From positions 1-46,906 of the forward strand of contig JAAFKB010000021.1 of NCBI GenBank assembly GCA_013299055.1: a stretch of 46,906 nucleotides of DNA, written 5' to 3'. A program made the translations under genes and the position numbers. The notes below the pieces were generated by a model that saw only the letters and a list, made by a program, of their open reading frames with translations, was not told the origin of the DNA and did not search any database. Shown one piece after another: positions 45,452 through 46,906 of this stretch (the stretch's first letter is position 1; every line of letters starts with the position of its first letter). Source of the stretch: Sphaerotilus sp. (GTDB taxonomy: Bacteria; Pseudomonadota; Gammaproteobacteria; Burkholderiales; Burkholderiaceae_C).

Positions 45452-46301
45452 CGCACAGGAGACCAATTGCGCATCATCGGAAATCAGTCCCTCGACGTGG
45501 AAGAGCCACTTTGGCGCTACTTCAAAACAGAACGATTCTTAGATGTCCTGAACTCCGGCCATCTGTACTTTGCTGCTGCACGTCAATTTGAAGATCCATT
45601 TGAAGGAGCGGTCGCCGTACTTCCTCCTGGATTTCCTGTCGATCCACGCTATGCCGAACCGGAGCACTCAGAACGCGCCTTTGAACAACTTCGGCGACTT
45701 ACCAAGATTAGCTGTTGGCATCGCGCTTCCTACGAAAGCGATGCGATGTGGCAGCTATATGCTGGATCACGCAAAGGTGTCGCGATACGGACTAACGCCG
45801 AGCGACTTCGCGCGTCTGCAAAGCCGTTTCGACTGAAGCCAGAATACGGACACGAAGATCTCTGGGCAGGTAACGTCAACTACGTTGATCTACTCAAGGA
45901 ACGCCTTCGCGTGAGCATGATGGATCGCTTTTGGTTCAAGCACATGGCGTTCGCTTGGGAGCGTGAATTTCGGATGGCGGTCTCAGTTCGGTCGGCCGAG
46001 GAATTTGGAGTTCAAGTTCCAGAGCATGGCGTTCAGGTTGAATTTGATATGGCGCAAGTTGTTGATCGCATCTATCTAGGCCCATCTCTATCCAAAGAAG
46101 ATATTGAGGCGATTCGAAAGGCGGCACGACAGCACGGTATGGAGGACCGTATCAGAGTTACAAGCATGCTAGGTACTCCGCGGTACACGTAGTGCGGCCT
46201 AACCCCTCGGTCGAGGCGAGAGCCTACAGCCGGCCGCGCTCCATGGCGTGTTTATCGTCCATTCCGCGCGGCCGTCTGTAGGCTCCGCCTCACCTCGAAC
46301 G
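45446..46301 (+). mobile_element. Integron gene cassette 2
   Basis: Lies between the crossovers of attC1 and attC2 and carries one gene, the DUF2971 protein. It is 856 bp, with attC2 as its own recombination site. Confidence 0.85.
45467..46192 (+). CDS. Cassette 2 protein, DUF2971 family
   Basis: 241 aa, soluble, no membrane segment. DUF2971 hallmarks: YFKTERFLDVLNSGHLYFAA then EDPFEG near the start, CWHRASYESDAMWQLY (here KISCWHR) in the middle, and GVAIRT. DUF2971 proteins are of unknown function; related families turn up in defence and toxin contexts, and that link is inference. The start TTG at 45467 is preferred because AGGAG (45457-45461) precedes it at 5 bases and lies inside the cassette; an earlier ATG at 45398 is in attC1 and would extend through it. 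This gene has lower GC than the chromosome. Confidence 0.8.
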   Translation: MRIIGNQSLDVEEPLWRYFKTERFLDVLNSGHLYFAAARQFEDPFEGAVAVLPPGFPVDPRYAEPEHSERAFEQLRRLTKISCWHRASYESDAMWQLYAGSRKGVAIRTNAERLRASAKPFRLKPEYGHEDLWAGNVNYVDLLKERLRVSMMDRFWFKHMAFAWEREFRMAVSVRSAEEFGVQVPEHGVQVEFDMAQVVDRIYLGPSLSKEDIEAIRKAARQHGMEDRIRVTSMLGTPRYT

Positions 46302-46307
46302 TTAGGC
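46197..46307. repeat. attC site 2 (111 bp)
   Basis: GCCTAAC (46197-46203) and GTTAGGC (46301-46307) bound a long imperfect palindrome: GTCGAGGCGAGAGCCTACAG pairs with CTGTAGGCTCCGCCTC, and GCCGCGC with GCGCGGC, around an AT-rich loop. It starts 4 bp after the DUF2971 stop, the normal tight packing, and differs in length and sequence from attC1, so the two cassettes have separate origins. Confidence 0.92.
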
Positions 46308-46783
46308 GTCACGATGTCGACTAAGACTGGTTCGCATAAGGCAGAGAATCTTGAGTCTGTTATTTTCCCCTTATAGGGGCGGCTTTCAACGCAGATGTTG
46401 GTAACTTTGCACGCTATGAAGTCTTCGCCGCAACATATCGCCGCCTTTCGACTGCTCGATGAGGCGGGAATCTTGAAAGGTAACTACGCGCCGCCTATCG
46501 CTCGGTTACTTTGGAAGATGGGATTTAGTATTCCACCTCCGCACTTCATGACCTTTGTTGGGAGTGCCGTACTTTCTGGCACCACCTTCGGTACTCTCTG
46601 GGGTTTGGTTATGCTAGCCTTTGCCGCGGCTACGGGCACCGTTAACGGCGCCGTACTTCTTGGCGCGTCGGCGGGCGCTGGCGTGTTGTTCGGCATAACA
46701 ATGGCCACTTACTATGCCTATGGTCGCAAGCGATATAAGCTGCCAAAGTGGTCATCCTTGCGCCAAATTGCGCAGTGACGCCT
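46302..46783 (+). mobile_element. Integron gene cassette 3 (attC apparently lost)
   Basis: Starts at the attC2 crossover and holds one gene. Right after the TGA (46776-46778) the sequence reads CGCCT, the expected opening of an attC R'' (CCTAAC), and then changes to CTCAAGAAAC with no palindromic partner before the window ends. The cassette therefore seems to be interrupted at about 46783. Confidence 0.55.
46416..46778 (+). CDS. Cassette 3 protein, DUF6404-like small membrane protein
   Basis: 120 aa. The N-terminal block (AAFRLLDEAGILKGNYAPPI then RLLWKMGFSIPPPHF) recalls DUF6404 proteins, which are frequent in integron cassettes. Two hydrophobic segments (about residues 48-70 and 75-97, FVGSAVLSGTTFGTLWGLVM and the Ala/Gly-rich following part) suggest two membrane spans; a basic tail (GRKRYKLPKWSSLRQ) would lie in the cytoplasm. 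I chose the ATG at 46416 (MKSSPQ); an in-frame ATG is at 46395. Function is unknown. Confidence 0.7.
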   Translation: MKSSPQHIAAFRLLDEAGILKGNYAPPIARLLWKMGFSIPPPHFMTFVGSAVLSGTTFGTLWGLVMLAFAAATGTVNGAVLLGASAGAGVLFGITMATYYAYGRKRYKLPKWSSLRQIAQ

Positions 46784-46825
46784 CTCAAGAAACTCCTTCC
46801 AAGTGATTGATTTTCCATGATTTTT

Positions 46826-46906
46826 TCAGGCGACCTTGGCAACTGGTTCGACGGGCACGAGCGCCATGCCGAGTTGCTGGGCGCGCCTGGTGAGGTTGTG
46901 GATCAC
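46826..46906 (-). CDS. C-terminal end of a minus-strand ORF, possibly a transposase (cut by window edge)
   Basis: 26 residues and a stop (TGA at 46828-46826) read into the window edge on the minus strand: VIHNLTRRAQQLGMALVPVE, then a short Val/Ala-rich tail. The composition and an ending like xxNLxRRAxxLG resemble the C-termini of some DDE transposases, and it lies just where the third cassette is broken, so an insertion sequence is plausible. The fragment is too short to assign a family. The 42 bp between it and the break (46784-46825) would be the IS end. Confidence 0.4.
   Translation of the reverse strand: MIHNLTRRAQQLGMALVPVEPVAKVA

Noticed and set aside
44918-46301. Antibiotic-resistance cassettes
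   Set aside because: None of the cassette proteins has motifs of beta-lactamases, aminoglycoside enzymes, DHFR or efflux pumps.

Overview
The window is a GC-rich bacterial chromosome segment, most likely from the Burkholderiales (Betaproteobacteria), of the Leptothrix/Sphaerotilus/Rubrivivax type. This rests on gene order and family content: gmk-rpoZ-spoT-greB, trxB-crp-ftsK-lolA-rarA, hemC-hemD-hemX-hemY, monomeric isocitrate dehydrogenase, and DUF1289/DUF3717 and DUF3579 proteins. Placement below order is inference from memory; no search was run.

Layout. 1-5250: 5' part of icd (minus) divergent from gmk, rpoZ and a bifunctional (p)ppGpp enzyme, with greB convergent. 5513-8820: signalling block of a MerR-type HTH fused to a degenerate receiver, a CheY-like protein, and an OmpR-family regulator with its sensor kinase. 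8750-11893: small conserved genes, purN and an rRNA m5C methyltransferase. 11971-14855: an acyl-CoA desaturase with two palindromes over its promoter, then a FimV-like protein. 15048-22260: rpmG/rpmB, trxB, a Crp-type regulator, ftsK-lolA-rarA. 22430-26072: livHMGF transporter. 26145-30290: secreted and accessory genes (PLD nuclease, histone-deacetylase-like amidohydrolase, CAP lipoprotein, low-GC M23 peptidase). 30368-37637: ppc, then the heme genes. 37695-37872: two identical tRNA-Arg(ACG) genes. 37920-40734: three minus-strand genes joined by ATGA overlaps (alpha/beta hydrolase, cytochrome P450, small membrane protein). 40816-43561: DUF3579, then argD-argF behind a terminator-like hairpin.

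The last 3.3 kb is a chromosomal integron. It has an IntI integrase (minus), an attI region ending in GTTAGGC at 44917-44923, and two complete cassettes with well-formed attC sites (45374-45451 and 46197-46307). These carry a SnoaL-like protein and a DUF2971 protein. A third cassette encodes a DUF6404-like membrane protein; its attC seems to be cut off just after the stop codon by other DNA, which contains the C-terminal end of a minus-strand ORF, perhaps a transposase. This is the clearest accessory system in the window. The unexplored parts are the cassette proteins, the P450-hydrolase-membrane protein operon, and several promoter-overlapping palindromes.
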